Assembly (NCBI GenBank): GCA_900546625.1
Contig: URDU01000001.1
Location: forward strand, 1 to 64,000
From: an uncultured Lachnobacterium sp.
GTDB taxonomy: Bacteria > Bacillota > Clostridia > Lachnospirales > Lachnospiraceae
Length of the DNA stretch: 64,000 nt
Reading direction: 5' to 3'
This document shows, piece after piece, positions 1-8,210 of this stretch. Position 1 is the stretch's first letter. The number at the start of each line of letters is the position of its first letter. The position numbers were made by a program, and so were the translations under genes. The notes beneath the pieces are model-generated. The model ran no database searches. It was not told the DNA's origin and saw only the letters and a program-made list of their open reading frames with translations.

Positions 1-1
1 A

Positions 2-1297
2 GTACAACACAATATGCAGGCAGCAAATGCCAACAGAATGCTTAACGTAACAACAAGCGCACAGTCAAAGAGTACAGAGAAGCTTTCATCTGGTTATAAG
101 ATTAACCGTGCAGCTGATGATGCAGCAGGACTTTCTATTTCAGAAAAGATGAGAAAACAGATTAAAGGACTTGACAGAGCTTCAACAAATGCTCAGGATG
201 GTGTTTCATGCGTGCAGACAGCTGAAGGTGCCCTCACAGAGGTTCACTCAATGCTCCAGCGTATGAACGAGTTAGCAGTTCAGTCAGCAAATGGTACAAA
301 CTCTGAAACAGACAGAAAAGCGATCCAAGATGAAGTTGACCAGCTTTCTAAAGAAATAGACCGTGTTTCTGAAACAACAAAGTTCAATGAGACCTATCTT
401 CTTAAAGGAGATAATGGTTCTAATGGAAATACCAAAGCGTTTGCCGCAGGAGATACAATTGGAACTGTTGATGGTGTTACTGTTAAAGCAAAAGGAACTA
501 CTGCTGCAACATTATCAGATAACGGGGATATAAAAATTGGAACTGTACAATTAGTATCTAGTAATGCAGATATTACAATAGAAAAACCTGATGATGCAAA
601 TAGTAAATCAGCAAATGTAACTAAGGTAGTATCTGATGGTACAAATGTAACTGTCACTCTCAAAGATGGCAAAGAGGAAACTAATACTGTAGCAAATATC
701 AAAACTAAATATGAGATAGATGGAACTAAAAAAGGAACTGCTATCATCTCAAAAGAACTTAAAGCCGAAACTACTAACGCTGAAATCAGTGGAACATATA
801 CTGGAAATCTTGATAAATTAGCTGTTGGAGCAGATGTAAATGCCAAGTTAGCTATTGGTTCCGCTGGAACATCAGCTCTCAGTTCAGATACTAAAGCTCT
901 TATCCTAAACCTTCATGTGGGTGCTGATTCTGAAAGCACAAATAAAATCTCAATCGCTATTGACTCTATGAGTGCAAAAGGAATTGGTGTTAATGGACTT
1001 GATGTATCAACAGAGGCAGGAGCTACAAACTCAATAGATACAATAAAAGATGCAATCCAGAAAGTATCTTCTCAGCGTTCATCTCTCGGTGCTGTTCAGA
1101 ACAGACTTGAGCACACAATTAACAACCTCGACAACGTTGTTGAGAATACTACATCAGCTGAGTCTCGTATCCGTGATACAGATATGGCTAAAGAGATGGT
1201 TAACTACAGCAAGAACAACATTCTTGCTCAGGCAGGTCAGTCTATGCTTGCACAGGCTAATCAGTCTAACCAGGGTGTACTCTCACTCCTTCAGTAA
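2..1297 (+). CDS. Flagellin (5' end cut off by window edge)
   Basis: Structural subunit of the flagellar filament. The reading frame is open from base 2, reading VQHN before the first ATG at 14, so the true start lies just upstream; flagellins of this type begin close to MVVQHN. The N-terminal D0/D1 helices (LSSGYKINRAADDAAGL, then ELAVQSANGTNS near residue 85) and the C-terminal D1/D0 helices (VENTTSAESRIRDTDMAKEM, ending GVLSLLQ) are conserved flagellin signatures. The middle, roughly residues 125-330, is a Thr/Lys/Asp-rich variable region that forms the surface D2/D3 domains. A terminator follows directly, so this is a monocistronic or last gene. The basal-body operon lies at the other end of the window. 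The specific paralogue (fliC/hag type) cannot be assigned. Confidence 0.96.
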   Translation, partial: VQHNMQAANANRMLNVTTSAQSKSTEKLSSGYKINRAADDAAGLSISEKMRKQIKGLDRASTNAQDGVSCVQTAEGALTEVHSMLQRMNELAVQSANGTNSETDRKAIQDEVDQLSKEIDRVSETTKFNETYLLKGDNGSNGNTKAFAAGDTIGTVDGVTVKAKGTTAATLSDNGDIKIGTVQLVSSNADITIEKPDDANSKSANVTKVVSDGTNVTVTLKDGKEETNTVANIKTKYEIDGTKKGTAIISKELKAETTNAEISGTYTGNLDKLAVGADVNAKLAIGSAGTSALSSDTKALILNLHVGADSESTNKISIAIDSMSAKGIGVNGLDVSTEAGATNSIDTIKDAIQKVSSQRSSLGAVQNRLEHTINNLDNVVENTTSAESRIRDTDMAKEMVNYSKNNILAQAGQSMLAQANQSNQGVLSLLQ

Positions 1298-1322
1298 TTA
1301 CAACTACTATATGATTACTTTG

Positions 1323-1348
1323 CAAAAGGAACCTTCGGGTTCCTTTTG
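1323..1348 (+). terminator. Intrinsic terminator of flagellin gene
   Basis: Perfect 11-bp stem (CAAAAGGAACC / GGTTCCTTTTG) closed by a TTCG tetraloop, starting 26 bases after the flagellin stop. The U-rich tract is part of the 3' arm. Confidence 0.9.
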
Positions 1349-1419
1349 TTGTTATATACATCCATACATGAGATAATATTTATGCTTGCCAATTTATAGC
1401 TGTAAATAGTATAATATAG

Positions 1420-1447
1420 TTGACATCGATTTCTCCTTAGATATTAA
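1420..1447 (+). promoter_or_regulatory. Putative sigma-A promoter
   Basis: Perfect -35 TTGACA (1420-1425), 16-base spacer and TATTAA (1442-1447) as a 4/6 match to the -10 box, 28 bases ahead of the ATG at 1475. Confidence 0.5.
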
Positions 1448-1474
1448 GAATATAATTATCAAAAGGAGTACTAT

Positions 1475-2359
1475 ATGAAATTAAATAAAAAATATAAGGA
1501 TAGATTGTTCTGTCTTTTATTTGGAAACGAAGAATACAAGGAGAACATATTATCTTTGTATAACGCTTTATGTAATACAGCGCATACGGATGTAAATGAT
1601 ATCAAGCTTTACACAATCGATAACGTGATTTATATCGAGATGAAAAATGATGTATCGATTCTTCTGGATAGTTATTTGCATCTATGGGAGCAGCAAAGCT
1701 CCTACAATCCCAATATGCCGCTTAGGGGCTTGATGTATTTCAGCAAAATGTATGACCGCTATATTGTCGAGCATTCCTATAATATCTATGGTTCGACGCT
1801 GGTAAAGATTCCAACACCGAGATATACGGTGTTGTACAATGGTACATCGAAGCAGCCGGCATTTATGAAGCTTAAGCTGTCAGATGCGTTTATCCATGAG
1901 GATACAAGCGGAGATTTTGAGTGGACCGCCAACATGGTAAACATTAATCATGGCATGAATGATGAGCTTTTAAATAATTGCAGACCATTGCATGAATACA
2001 TGCTGCTTATTGAGGAGATACGTAAGAACCGGTCTGATGGAATGGAAGTGGAGCAGGCAGTTGATAAAGCAGTAACTTATTGCATAAGCAATAACATTTT
2101 AAGTGAGTTTCTCACTAAGCACAGAGCAGAGGTGATAGATGTGTGTATAACAGAGTATGATGAACAGGCATTTGTTAACGGAATTAGAGAAGAAGGTAGG
2201 CAAGAGGGTAGAGAAGAGGGCAGAGCCTTGACACTGTATTCATTGGTGAATAGCGGTAATCTAAAGCCTGATATTGCCGCTAAGGAGCTTGGAATCAGCA
2301 TTCATGAATTTGAGCTTGCTATGAAAGAGGCTGGAATGAACCAGCCTGTATCAAAATAG
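1475..2359 (+). CDS. Rpn / PD-(D/E)XK nuclease-family putative transposase-like protein
   Basis: 294-aa protein of the Rpn (recombination-promoting nuclease, PD-(D/E)XK) family. Visible signatures are the KNDVSILLDS strand, WEQQSSYNPNMPLRGLMYF around residues 70-90 (carrying the ExQ active-site variant typical of the family) and the charged IREEGRQEGREEGRA repeat near residue 240, followed by a short helix-turn-helix-like tail. Members act on DNA and occur in many copies in Lachnospiraceae genomes; their role is debated (mobile-element-like or phage defence). It starts 6 bases after a strong AAAAGGAG site and stands alone between a flagellin terminator and a convergent gene. There are no flanking inverted repeats that would mark a transposon. 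The family call is confident; the function is not. Confidence 0.8.
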   Translation: MKLNKKYKDRLFCLLFGNEEYKENILSLYNALCNTAHTDVNDIKLYTIDNVIYIEMKNDVSILLDSYLHLWEQQSSYNPNMPLRGLMYFSKMYDRYIVEHSYNIYGSTLVKIPTPRYTVLYNGTSKQPAFMKLKLSDAFIHEDTSGDFEWTANMVNINHGMNDELLNNCRPLHEYMLLIEEIRKNRSDGMEVEQAVDKAVTYCISNNILSEFLTKHRAEVIDVCITEYDEQAFVNGIREEGRQEGREEGRALTLYSLVNSGNLKPDIAAKELGISIHEFELAMKEAGMNQPVSK

Positions 2360-2362
2360 TTC

Positions 2363-2399
2363 AAATAAACAGTTTAGTTTATCAGGTTTATTTATTTTT
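2363..2399 (+). terminator. Probable terminator after Rpn-family gene
   Basis: AAATAAAC (2363-2370) pairs with GTTTATTT (2386-2393), followed by a T-rich run. The loop is 15 bases and the stem is AT-rich, so it may be weak. Confidence 0.45.
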
Positions 2400-2594
2400 T
2401 CTGTTTCTGATATGCACCTCAGGTATGGCAACATTGTCATAGCTGATAGGTGCATTTTCTTTATCCGTATCCTCGTGGCTTTCGGTGTTTTTTACGTGCA
2501 CCTCAGGTATTGCCACGTTGTCAAAAGTTAAATCGTAATTATGTTTTTCTTTTTCTTCTCTGTTTTTAAATATTTTTCTCAATTTTTCAAACAT
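2388..2594 (-). CDS. 68-aa protein with two DNVAIPEVH repeats
   Basis: Small, hydrophilic protein of unknown function. It starts with a basic amphipathic stretch (MFEKLRKIFKNREEKEK) and then carries the motif DNVAIPEVH twice (FDNVAIPEVHVKN and YDNVAIPEVHIRN), separated by an acidic linker. The start is supported by a GGAG site 6-7 bases upstream on the minus strand. It lies 17 bases downstream of gltS on the same strand, so it is very likely co-transcribed with it. There is no signal peptide or membrane segment. The two repeats differ at several codon positions while keeping the amino acids, which argues for selection on the protein. I do not recognise the family. Confidence 0.75.
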   Translation of the reverse strand: MFEKLRKIFKNREEKEKHNYDLTFDNVAIPEVHVKNTESHEDTDKENAPISYDNVAIPEVHIRNRKNK

Positions 2595-2611
2595 ATTTTT
2601 CTCCGGTTGTT

Positions 2612-3799
2612 TTACAGTAGGTTTATAAAGAATGTGATTACAAGGCTGTTCAAAAAGTCGGCAAACAGGCTTCCTACGAGCGGTATGAGCAGATATGCCT
2701 TGATGGATGGCACATATTGGTCGCAGACAGCCTGCATATTTGCCATGGCGTTTGGTGTGGCTCCGGTTCCGAAGCCGCAGGTGCCTGATACAAGTATGGC
2801 TGCATCGTAGTCGCGCCCCATGATGTTGAACTCGATAACATACGTGAATATGATTATGAGAAGCACCTGTGCTGCAAGCAGTATGACTAGCGGGAGAGCG
2901 AGTGATGCAAGCTCCCAGAGCCTTAGTGTGATCATTGCCATGCCTAGGAATAGAGAGAGGCTTATACCTCCCAGGTCATTTATCTCTCCCATATGGATGG
3001 TGGCGATTCCTGTGTACTCACATATGTTTCGCATGAGTGCGGCTGCGAGCATCGCTCCTATATATATCGGGAAGGTGAGCCCTGTCTTTGTGAGTAGCAT
3101 TGTAAAGATGGTTCCGACACCTATTGCCAGGATGAGCTGGAATACGGCATCAGCATACATATTTGTGTGGCGCTCATGCTTTTTCTCATCCTCCACAAGC
3201 AGGCTGTCATCATCGTTTGCTACTGTATCAAGCAGGTTATGCTTTTCAATCAGTCTTTTTCCGAGAGGTCCGCCAATTAAGCTTCCAAAAATGAGACCAA
3301 AGGTAGCTGCGGCTGTACAGATGGTTGTGGCGCCCTTTATGTTTAAGTCCTCAAGCACCGGGCCGAAGGCTCCTGCTGTGCCGTGTCCGCCTACCATAGG
3401 AATAGAGCCGGTGCACATGCCAATCAGCGGATTTAAGTTTAAGAGCTTTGCAAGACCTACGGCGGTCAGGTTTTGTATTATGATAAGCGCTATAACCAGT
3501 CCTAAGAATACGATGAGTGATTTGCCTCCGCTTTTTAATACCTTTAGATTTGCCTGAAAGCCTACAGATGTAAAGAAAAATACCATGCAGACCTCGCGCA
3601 GCGTGTCATCAAAGGAAAATTCTGCGATTCCTGTAACATAGCATATGCATGTCATGATGGCGAAAATCAGTCCGCCTATGACAGGCGCCGGAATACAGAA
3701 TTTCTGAAGAAAATATATTTTCTTTTTTAAATAGTTTCCAAGTAGTAGTACCAGCACGGCAACGGCCAGCGTCTGGTACATGTCAAGTTGTATTTTCAT
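2612..3799 (-). CDS. gltS: Sodium/glutamate symporter GltS
   Basis: 395-aa polytopic membrane protein of the ESS (GltS) family, which imports L-glutamate with Na+. About ten to twelve hydrophobic segments are visible. The N half carries the conserved MVGGHGTAGAFGPVLEDL loop and the C half the matching CGFGTGATPNAMANMQ loop, the two re-entrant hairpin signatures of GltS. Length agrees with the family (about 400 aa). It starts at ATG after AAAGGTAA. It lies downstream of a TAXI solute-binding lipoprotein gene on the same strand and upstream of the 68-aa repeat protein, which suggests one transcription unit for substrate capture and import. A 22-bp palindrome sits in the gap to the TAXI gene. 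Confidence 0.95.
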   Translation of the reverse strand: MKIQLDMYQTLAVAVLVLLLGNYLKKKIYFLQKFCIPAPVIGGLIFAIMTCICYVTGIAEFSFDDTLREVCMVFFFTSVGFQANLKVLKSGGKSLIVFLGLVIALIIIQNLTAVGLAKLLNLNPLIGMCTGSIPMVGGHGTAGAFGPVLEDLNIKGATTICTAAATFGLIFGSLIGGPLGKRLIEKHNLLDTVANDDDSLLVEDEKKHERHTNMYADAVFQLILAIGVGTIFTMLLTKTGLTFPIYIGAMLAAALMRNICEYTGIATIHMGEINDLGGISLSLFLGMAMITLRLWELASLALPLVILLAAQVLLIIIFTYVIEFNIMGRDYDAAILVSGTCGFGTGATPNAMANMQAVCDQYVPSIKAYLLIPLVGSLFADFLNSLVITFFINLL

Positions 3800-3868
3800 G
3801 TGTTACCTTTCGATTTTAATTTATTAAATTCTTGTTCGAGTTTTTGAACATTATATATTAGACTATAA

Positions 3869-3890
3869 AAATTAATTCGCGAATTAATTT
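3869..3890. promoter_or_regulatory. Perfect 22-bp palindrome upstream of gltS
   Basis: Each half is AAATTAATTCG; the centre is CG|CG. It overlaps the stop codon of the TAXI gene and lies about 70 bases before the gltS start. On the minus strand it falls near where a -35 box would be for the TATAAT further down. Its 16-base core TTAATTCGCGAATTAA recurs with one change at 9004-9019. It could be an operator, or a weak hairpin followed by TTTTT. Confidence 0.5.
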
Positions 3891-4810
3891 ACACTATATC
3901 CACAGGCTTCATAATACCTTTTCGCTCCATCGTGAAATGGAATAGGTATATCGCCTGTTGCAAAGTCATATGTCAGCTCAAGCTTTAGAGAGTTGGAGTA
4001 GGATAGCTCCTTTTCCTTTTCAAACAGGAGCGATGTAAGCTGCTCTATAGTGTCGTCGGATACGTTAGCCGTTGTGATGAGCACTGATTTTACACCTATA
4101 GTGCTTATATCTGTAGTCTGGCCTGTGTATGTGCCGGCAGGTATGACCTCGCTTGTGTAGGCAGAGCTGCTTTCAAGCATCTTGCTTATCACAGTGTCTG
4201 TCAGTGGGATAAGTCTTATGTCACATTCCTTTGAAAGCTCATCTATGACAGTGGTGGTGAGTCCGGCAGTGCAGAAAAATGCATCTATATCACCGGCCTC
4301 AAGCTCTTTTGTGGCCTCAATATAGTCCAGATTTTTGGTGGCAACAAGGGATGATGGCATCCCGGCGAATTCAAGAATCTGTGTGGCATTTCGCTCGGTA
4401 CCGGATTCCTCTGCTCCGATGCTTACCGTGTGTCCGGACAAATCATCAAGAGTCTGGATGTCTGAATCAGCGCGGACCACAAGCTGACAGGTCTCGGTGT
4501 AAAGCCCTGCTATAGCCCTTAAATCATTATTTGACCTGTAGGCATCGGCTATCAGGTCTGCCTGTGCAATGCCTATCTCTATATAGCCATCGGATAAAAG
4601 CCTTATATTGGCATTAGAGCCTGCTGTAGTACGGACCTTGCAGGTAAAGTCATAGCCCTGTTCATTGGCAAGCTCTGTAAATGTATTTGCAAATGAATAG
4701 TACATTCCGCCGATATCGGCTGCTCCGAAGCGTATAGTGCTGCCGGAGGTGGTGCAGCCTGTCAGGGCGAAGAGTACTATGCAAAGCATGATGCTGATTT
4801 TTTTCTTCAT
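3884..4810 (-). CDS. TAXI-family TRAP transporter solute-binding lipoprotein
   Basis: 308-aa extracytoplasmic substrate-binding protein of the TAXI family. A lipoprotein signal peptide ends at FALTGC (Cys19), so it should be anchored to the outer face of the membrane. The N-terminal FGAADIGGMYYSFANTF, the RTTAGSNANIRLLSDG strand and GIAQADLIADAY match the family pattern (GGxYY, T-GS-N--LL, Q-D). TAXI proteins normally work with a fused 4TM-12TM TRAP permease; none is encoded in this window. Instead the next gene on the strand is gltS. Some TAXI proteins bind glutamate, so a shared substrate is a reasonable inference. The RBS AAAGGA lies 11-12 bases upstream of the ATG. Confidence 0.88.
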   Translation of the reverse strand: MKKKISIMLCIVLFALTGCTTSGSTIRFGAADIGGMYYSFANTFTELANEQGYDFTCKVRTTAGSNANIRLLSDGYIEIGIAQADLIADAYRSNNDLRAIAGLYTETCQLVVRADSDIQTLDDLSGHTVSIGAEESGTERNATQILEFAGMPSSLVATKNLDYIEATKELEAGDIDAFFCTAGLTTTVIDELSKECDIRLIPLTDTVISKMLESSSAYTSEVIPAGTYTGQTTDISTIGVKSVLITTANVSDDTIEQLTSLLFEKEKELSYSNSLKLELTYDFATGDIPIPFHDGAKRYYEACGYSVN

Positions 4811-4980
4811 GTTTTGTATTTATCCTTTCATTTTTTCATAATTGCTATGAGTATTTTACAAAAAATTTTCTAATATGAAAAGATTTAATTTAAATTTTTC
4901 TTAAATTCCATGGACTTGTGATTGGAAAAATAATATAATAAATTGATTATAGAAAATATTTTAAAGGAAGGAACTTATTT

Positions 4981-5850
4981 ATGGAAATCTTTGACATTAT
5001 CAAGTCTGTTATATTTGGAATTGTGGAGGGCATTACAGAGTGGCTGCCTATCAGCAGTACCGGCCACATGATTCTTCTGAATGAGATTTTACCACTTAGG
5101 ATAGGAAAGAACCCGGATGATTTTTACAGTATGTTTGAGGTTGTTATCCAGCTTGGAGCCATTATGGCGGTTGTTGTTTTGTTCTGGAGCCAGATATGGC
5201 CTTTTGGTAGAAAGGATAACAAAGCGCCTCTTGCAAAGACAGGCATCGGTGCATGGGTCAAGACTGATATCTTCGTGCTGTGGTTTCATATTCTTGTTTC
5301 AACTATTCCGGCAGCTGTTATAGGAATACTTTTTGATGATGTATTCGAGAGATTGTTTTACAATTTCCAGACAGTAGCTATCATGCTTATACTCTTTGGT
5401 ATCGCTTTTATTGTGATTGAGACAAGGCATAATGGCAAGTCGGCTAAGATTAATTCGCTTATCGATATCAGCTACACAACAGCGCTTATGATTGGATTTT
5501 TCCAGCTTATTGCAGCTGTTTTTCCGGGTACATCACGCTCAGGTGCTACCATTGTCGGAGCTCTTTTAATCGGTGTATCAAGAACTGTTGCTGCTGAGTA
5601 TACATTTTTCCTTGCCATTCCGGTTATGTTTGGTGCGAGCCTTTTGAAGCTTGTTAAATTTGGATTTCATTTTACAGGGGAAGAGGCTGCTATTCTGATT
5701 ATCGGGATGATTGTGGCATTTGTCGTTTCACTTATTGTTATCAAATTCCTGATGGGCTACATAAAGAAGCATAACTTTATTGTGTTTGGATGGTACCGTA
5801 TAGTTCTTGGTGCGATTGTGCTGCTTTGTGGTATCGCAGGGCTTCTCTAA
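4981..5850 (+). CDS. uppP: Undecaprenyl-diphosphatase UppP (BacA)
   Basis: 289-aa integral membrane enzyme that removes a phosphate from undecaprenyl diphosphate, recycling the lipid carrier for peptidoglycan and other wall polymers; loss or excess alters bacitracin sensitivity. The two family signatures are present: GIVEGITEWLPISSTGHMIL near residue 13 (catalytic Glu and following SSTGH) and FPGTSRSGATI near residue 180 (catalytic Arg). There are eight or so hydrophobic segments and a typical length. It starts at ATG after AAGGAAGG. The gene is 40 bases upstream of greA on the same strand, and a TATAAT sits about 45 bases before its start. Confidence 0.97.
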   Translation: MEIFDIIKSVIFGIVEGITEWLPISSTGHMILLNEILPLRIGKNPDDFYSMFEVVIQLGAIMAVVVLFWSQIWPFGRKDNKAPLAKTGIGAWVKTDIFVLWFHILVSTIPAAVIGILFDDVFERLFYNFQTVAIMLILFGIAFIVIETRHNGKSAKINSLIDISYTTALMIGFFQLIAAVFPGTSRSGATIVGALLIGVSRTVAAEYTFFLAIPVMFGASLLKLVKFGFHFTGEEAAILIIGMIVAFVVSLIVIKFLMGYIKKHNFIVFGWYRIVLGAIVLLCGIAGLL

Positions 5851-5890
5851 ATACATTTTGACACAATTTTGCAGGAAGAGGGTTTAAGAC

Positions 5891-6394
5891 ATGCATGATG
5901 AATTGACAGCAAATGATATAAAGAAAATGGAGGACGAGATAGAGTACAGAAAGCTCGTTGTCAGAAAGAAGGCTCTTGATGATGTGAAGGTAGCAAGAGC
6001 CCAGGGTGACTTGAGCGAGAACTTCGAGTACAAGGCCGCCAAGCAGTTTAAGAACCAGAATGAGAGCCGTATCAGATACCTTGAGAAGATGATTAAGACT
6101 GCTGTTGTCATATCCGATGAGTCAAAGGATGATGAGGTGGGTATGTTCAATACGGTCGATGTGTATTTCGAGGAGGATGATGAGACTGAGACATACAAGA
6201 TTGTCACGACAGTCAGGGGCAATTCCTTAAAGAATCTGATAAGCAAGGAGTCGCCGCTTGGAGCCGCTATATTCGGGCACAAGGTGGGTGACAGGTGTGA
6301 GGTAAAGGTAAATGATGACTACTCATACTTTGTCAAAATTATGAAGATAGAAAACACTGTCGACGACGGCAGTGATGATCTGCGTAAATTTTAA
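5891..6394 (+). CDS. greA: Transcription elongation factor GreA
   Basis: 167-aa GreA/GreB-family factor that enters the RNA polymerase secondary channel and stimulates cleavage of backtracked RNA. The N-terminal coiled coil carries the GreA signature QGDLSENFEYKAAKQ (around residues 38-52), with the acidic tip residues Asp and Glu. The C-terminal FKBP-like domain ends in GHKVGDRCEVKVNDDYSYFVKI. It is slightly longer than the usual 158 aa because of a short acidic tail. It probably shares a transcript with uppP. Confidence 0.95.
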   Translation: MHDELTANDIKKMEDEIEYRKLVVRKKALDDVKVARAQGDLSENFEYKAAKQFKNQNESRIRYLEKMIKTAVVISDESKDDEVGMFNTVDVYFEEDDETETYKIVTTVRGNSLKNLISKESPLGAAIFGHKVGDRCEVKVNDDYSYFVKIMKIENTVDDGSDDLRKF

Positions 6395-6489
6395 TCTGGG
6401 TTTAATTTTTGCATTTTATTGGGATTTTAATAGTTTAATCTGTTTATGACTATATAATAATGTTTAATGTCAGAAATGGGGAGATTTAT

Positions 6490-7707
6490 ATGATTAAATT
6501 AAAAACTTTTGGCAGCTTTACGGTAGGTAATGACATAACCTCTGTACAAGAGGGGGCATGGAGGTCTGAGAAGCTTGAAAAGCTGTTTGTATATCTGGCG
6601 ATGAACAGAAACAGGGGTGTCTGTATAGAGGACATTTCAGAGGCTATATGGCAGGTCGAGGAGGAGACCGATAATCCGGTTGGAGCCCTTAAGAATCTGG
6701 CATACAGACTCAGAAAGGCTCTAAGAGATGCTTCCTTTGACGAGGAGTGCATAGTTTCTGTAAGAGGCGGATTGTACAAATGGAATGACGATGTGGAGGT
6801 AACCATCGATGCCGAAGAGTTTGACGGATATATAAATGAGGCGGAGCTTGCATTCAGCAGGAGCAAGGAGACCGCTATTGAAAGCTATGAGAAGGCCATA
6901 GCCATTTACAATGGTGATTTTCTGCCTCTTAGGACAGATACACACTGGTTTATGACGCTCAACGCATTTTACCATTCAAGATACGTGAATACTGTAAAGG
7001 CCCTGGCAAAGCTGTATATTGATACAGGCTGCTATGAGAAGCTTGAACAGCTGTGCACCAAGGCGATTGTATATGAGCGTTGTGACGAGCAGATTTACTC
7101 ATATCTGATCATGGCACGCATGCGTACCAAAAAGGTACAGATGGCTTTCGATACCTATGAGACTGCCAAGGCTATTATGGACAACGATTTGGGTGTCAGA
7201 AAGACTGTCATGCTCAATAAGGTGTATGAGGAGCTTTTATCTGTCACAAAGGGTGTTTCAAGCTACAATATAGATGAGGTGAAGGAGGATATCAACGAGG
7301 AGAGCATGGATGGTGTTTTCATGTGCGGATATCCTGTGTTCAAGGAGATTTATCATCTGGAGGTCAGAAAGAGTGCACGTTCCACTGTTCCGGAGAGTCT
7401 TGTTCTGGTCACTGTTGCTCCAATGTACAGCAGTCTGCCTGATAAGAAGCAGAGTCAGATGAAGGATTCCATGGTCACGCTTGAGAGGGCGCTTAGGAAG
7501 TGTCTGCGTGTGGGCGATGTGGCGGCAAAGTACAGTGATTCCCAGTACATAGTGCTTTTGTCGAAATGCTCATGCGATACAGCTTCTGATGTCATGAAGC
7601 GTATTATCGATAGGTTCGATCATACATGTGATGCACATTGTAATATGACAATACACTTTGACGTTGAGCCGGTAAGCTGCCATAGCAGCTTCGTGAGTGA
7701 TAAATGA
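6490..7707 (+). CDS. SARP/BTAD-type transcriptional regulator with degenerate GGDEF-like C-terminus
   Basis: 405-aa regulator. The start is set at ATG 6490 because GGGGAG ends 6 bases before it; an in-frame ATG at 6460 has no such site. Residues 1-95 form a winged-helix DNA-binding domain (MIKLKTFGSFTV, AYRLRKALRD, VSVRGGLYKWN), followed by an all-helical BTAD/TPR region to about 265. The last 130 residues contain LERALRKCLRVGDVAAKYSDSQYIVLLS, which follows the layout of a GGDEF domain but with YSDSQY where GGDEF would be, so it should not make cyclic-di-GMP. The gene overlaps or abuts the SipW-like peptidase gene and leads into a sortase gene, so it likely regulates this surface-protein operon. 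A TATAAT lies at 6453-6458. Confidence 0.82.
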   Translation: MIKLKTFGSFTVGNDITSVQEGAWRSEKLEKLFVYLAMNRNRGVCIEDISEAIWQVEEETDNPVGALKNLAYRLRKALRDASFDEECIVSVRGGLYKWNDDVEVTIDAEEFDGYINEAELAFSRSKETAIESYEKAIAIYNGDFLPLRTDTHWFMTLNAFYHSRYVNTVKALAKLYIDTGCYEKLEQLCTKAIVYERCDEQIYSYLIMARMRTKKVQMAFDTYETAKAIMDNDLGVRKTVMLNKVYEELLSVTKGVSSYNIDEVKEDINEESMDGVFMCGYPVFKEIYHLEVRKSARSTVPESLVLVTVAPMYSSLPDKKQSQMKDSMVTLERALRKCLRVGDVAAKYSDSQYIVLLSKCSCDTASDVMKRIIDRFDHTCDAHCNMTIHFDVEPVSCHSSFVSDK

Positions 7708-7730
7708 TTTTGTGGTACAGAGGTGTTTTT

Positions 7731-8210
7731 GTGAAGAGACTGATTAATATTGTTTCGAGTATAGTTTTATTAATTATGGTTTTAATTATTGCTGTGATAT
7801 TTGCTCCTAAGCTGTTTCATATCGAGCCGATGGTGGTTGTAAGCGGCAGCATGGAGCCTTCCTACATGAAGGGGAGCCTGTTGTATGTAAAGGAGGATAC
7901 CGGTGGTGTACAGACCGGTGATGCCATTACCTTTTACAGAAATGGTGAGCTGGTGACTCACAGGGTGGTTGAAATCAATACAGATGAAAAGACCTACACT
8001 ACAAAGGGTGATGCCAATCAGGTGAATGATGTACAGCCGGTTGCGTGGTCTGATGTGGTCGGATTACCGGTGCTTGATATACCATGGCTTGGGTATCCGG
8101 CAGCTTTTTTTGGAACCACGCAGGGCAAATTTGTATTTATCGCATTGTTAATTGTTTTTACAGGTATTACAGTGCTGACTGATAAAAAAATGGAGAAAAC
8201 AAATGGTTAA
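7731..8210 (+). CDS. SipW-type signal peptidase I
   Basis: 159-aa membrane-anchored serine peptidase of the S26B (SipW/archaeal-type) group, which uses a Ser-His pair rather than the Ser-Lys pair of ordinary bacterial LepB. The N-terminal hydrophobic helix is followed by VVSGSMEPSY (nucleophile Ser, about residue 40), RNGELVTHRVVE (catalytic His, about 77) and YTTKGDANQVNDVQPV. A second membrane segment closes the protein. The GTG at 7731 is chosen for AGAGGTG 5 bases upstream; an in-frame ATG at 7704, overlapping the previous stop as ATGA, is the alternative. Such enzymes usually process dedicated exported substrates such as pilins or TasA-like proteins. The gene overlaps the sortase start by 8 bases. 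Confidence 0.88.
   Translation: MKRLINIVSSIVLLIMVLIIAVIFAPKLFHIEPMVVVSGSMEPSYMKGSLLYVKEDTGGVQTGDAITFYRNGELVTHRVVEINTDEKTYTTKGDANQVNDVQPVAWSDVVGLPVLDIPWLGYPAAFFGTTQGKFVFIALLIVFTGITVLTDKKMEKTNG

Noticed and set aside
394..846. Antisense 150-codon open frame inside the flagellin variable region
   Set aside because: It mirrors the low-complexity Thr/Lys codons of the sense gene, has no ribosome binding site and no recognisable protein.
1475..2359. Insertion sequence around the Rpn-family gene
   Set aside because: No terminal inverted repeats or target duplications could be found at its flanks.
2820..3557. 245-codon plus-strand open frame opposite gltS
   Set aside because: It lies wholly within gltS, whose motifs are intact; the frame is a by-product of its codon use.
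4863..4877. Possible CodY box (AATTTTCTAATATGA) between the TAXI gene and uppP
   Set aside because: Only the left half matches AATTTTCWGAAAATT; about 10 of 15 positions agree, which is common in AT-rich DNA.
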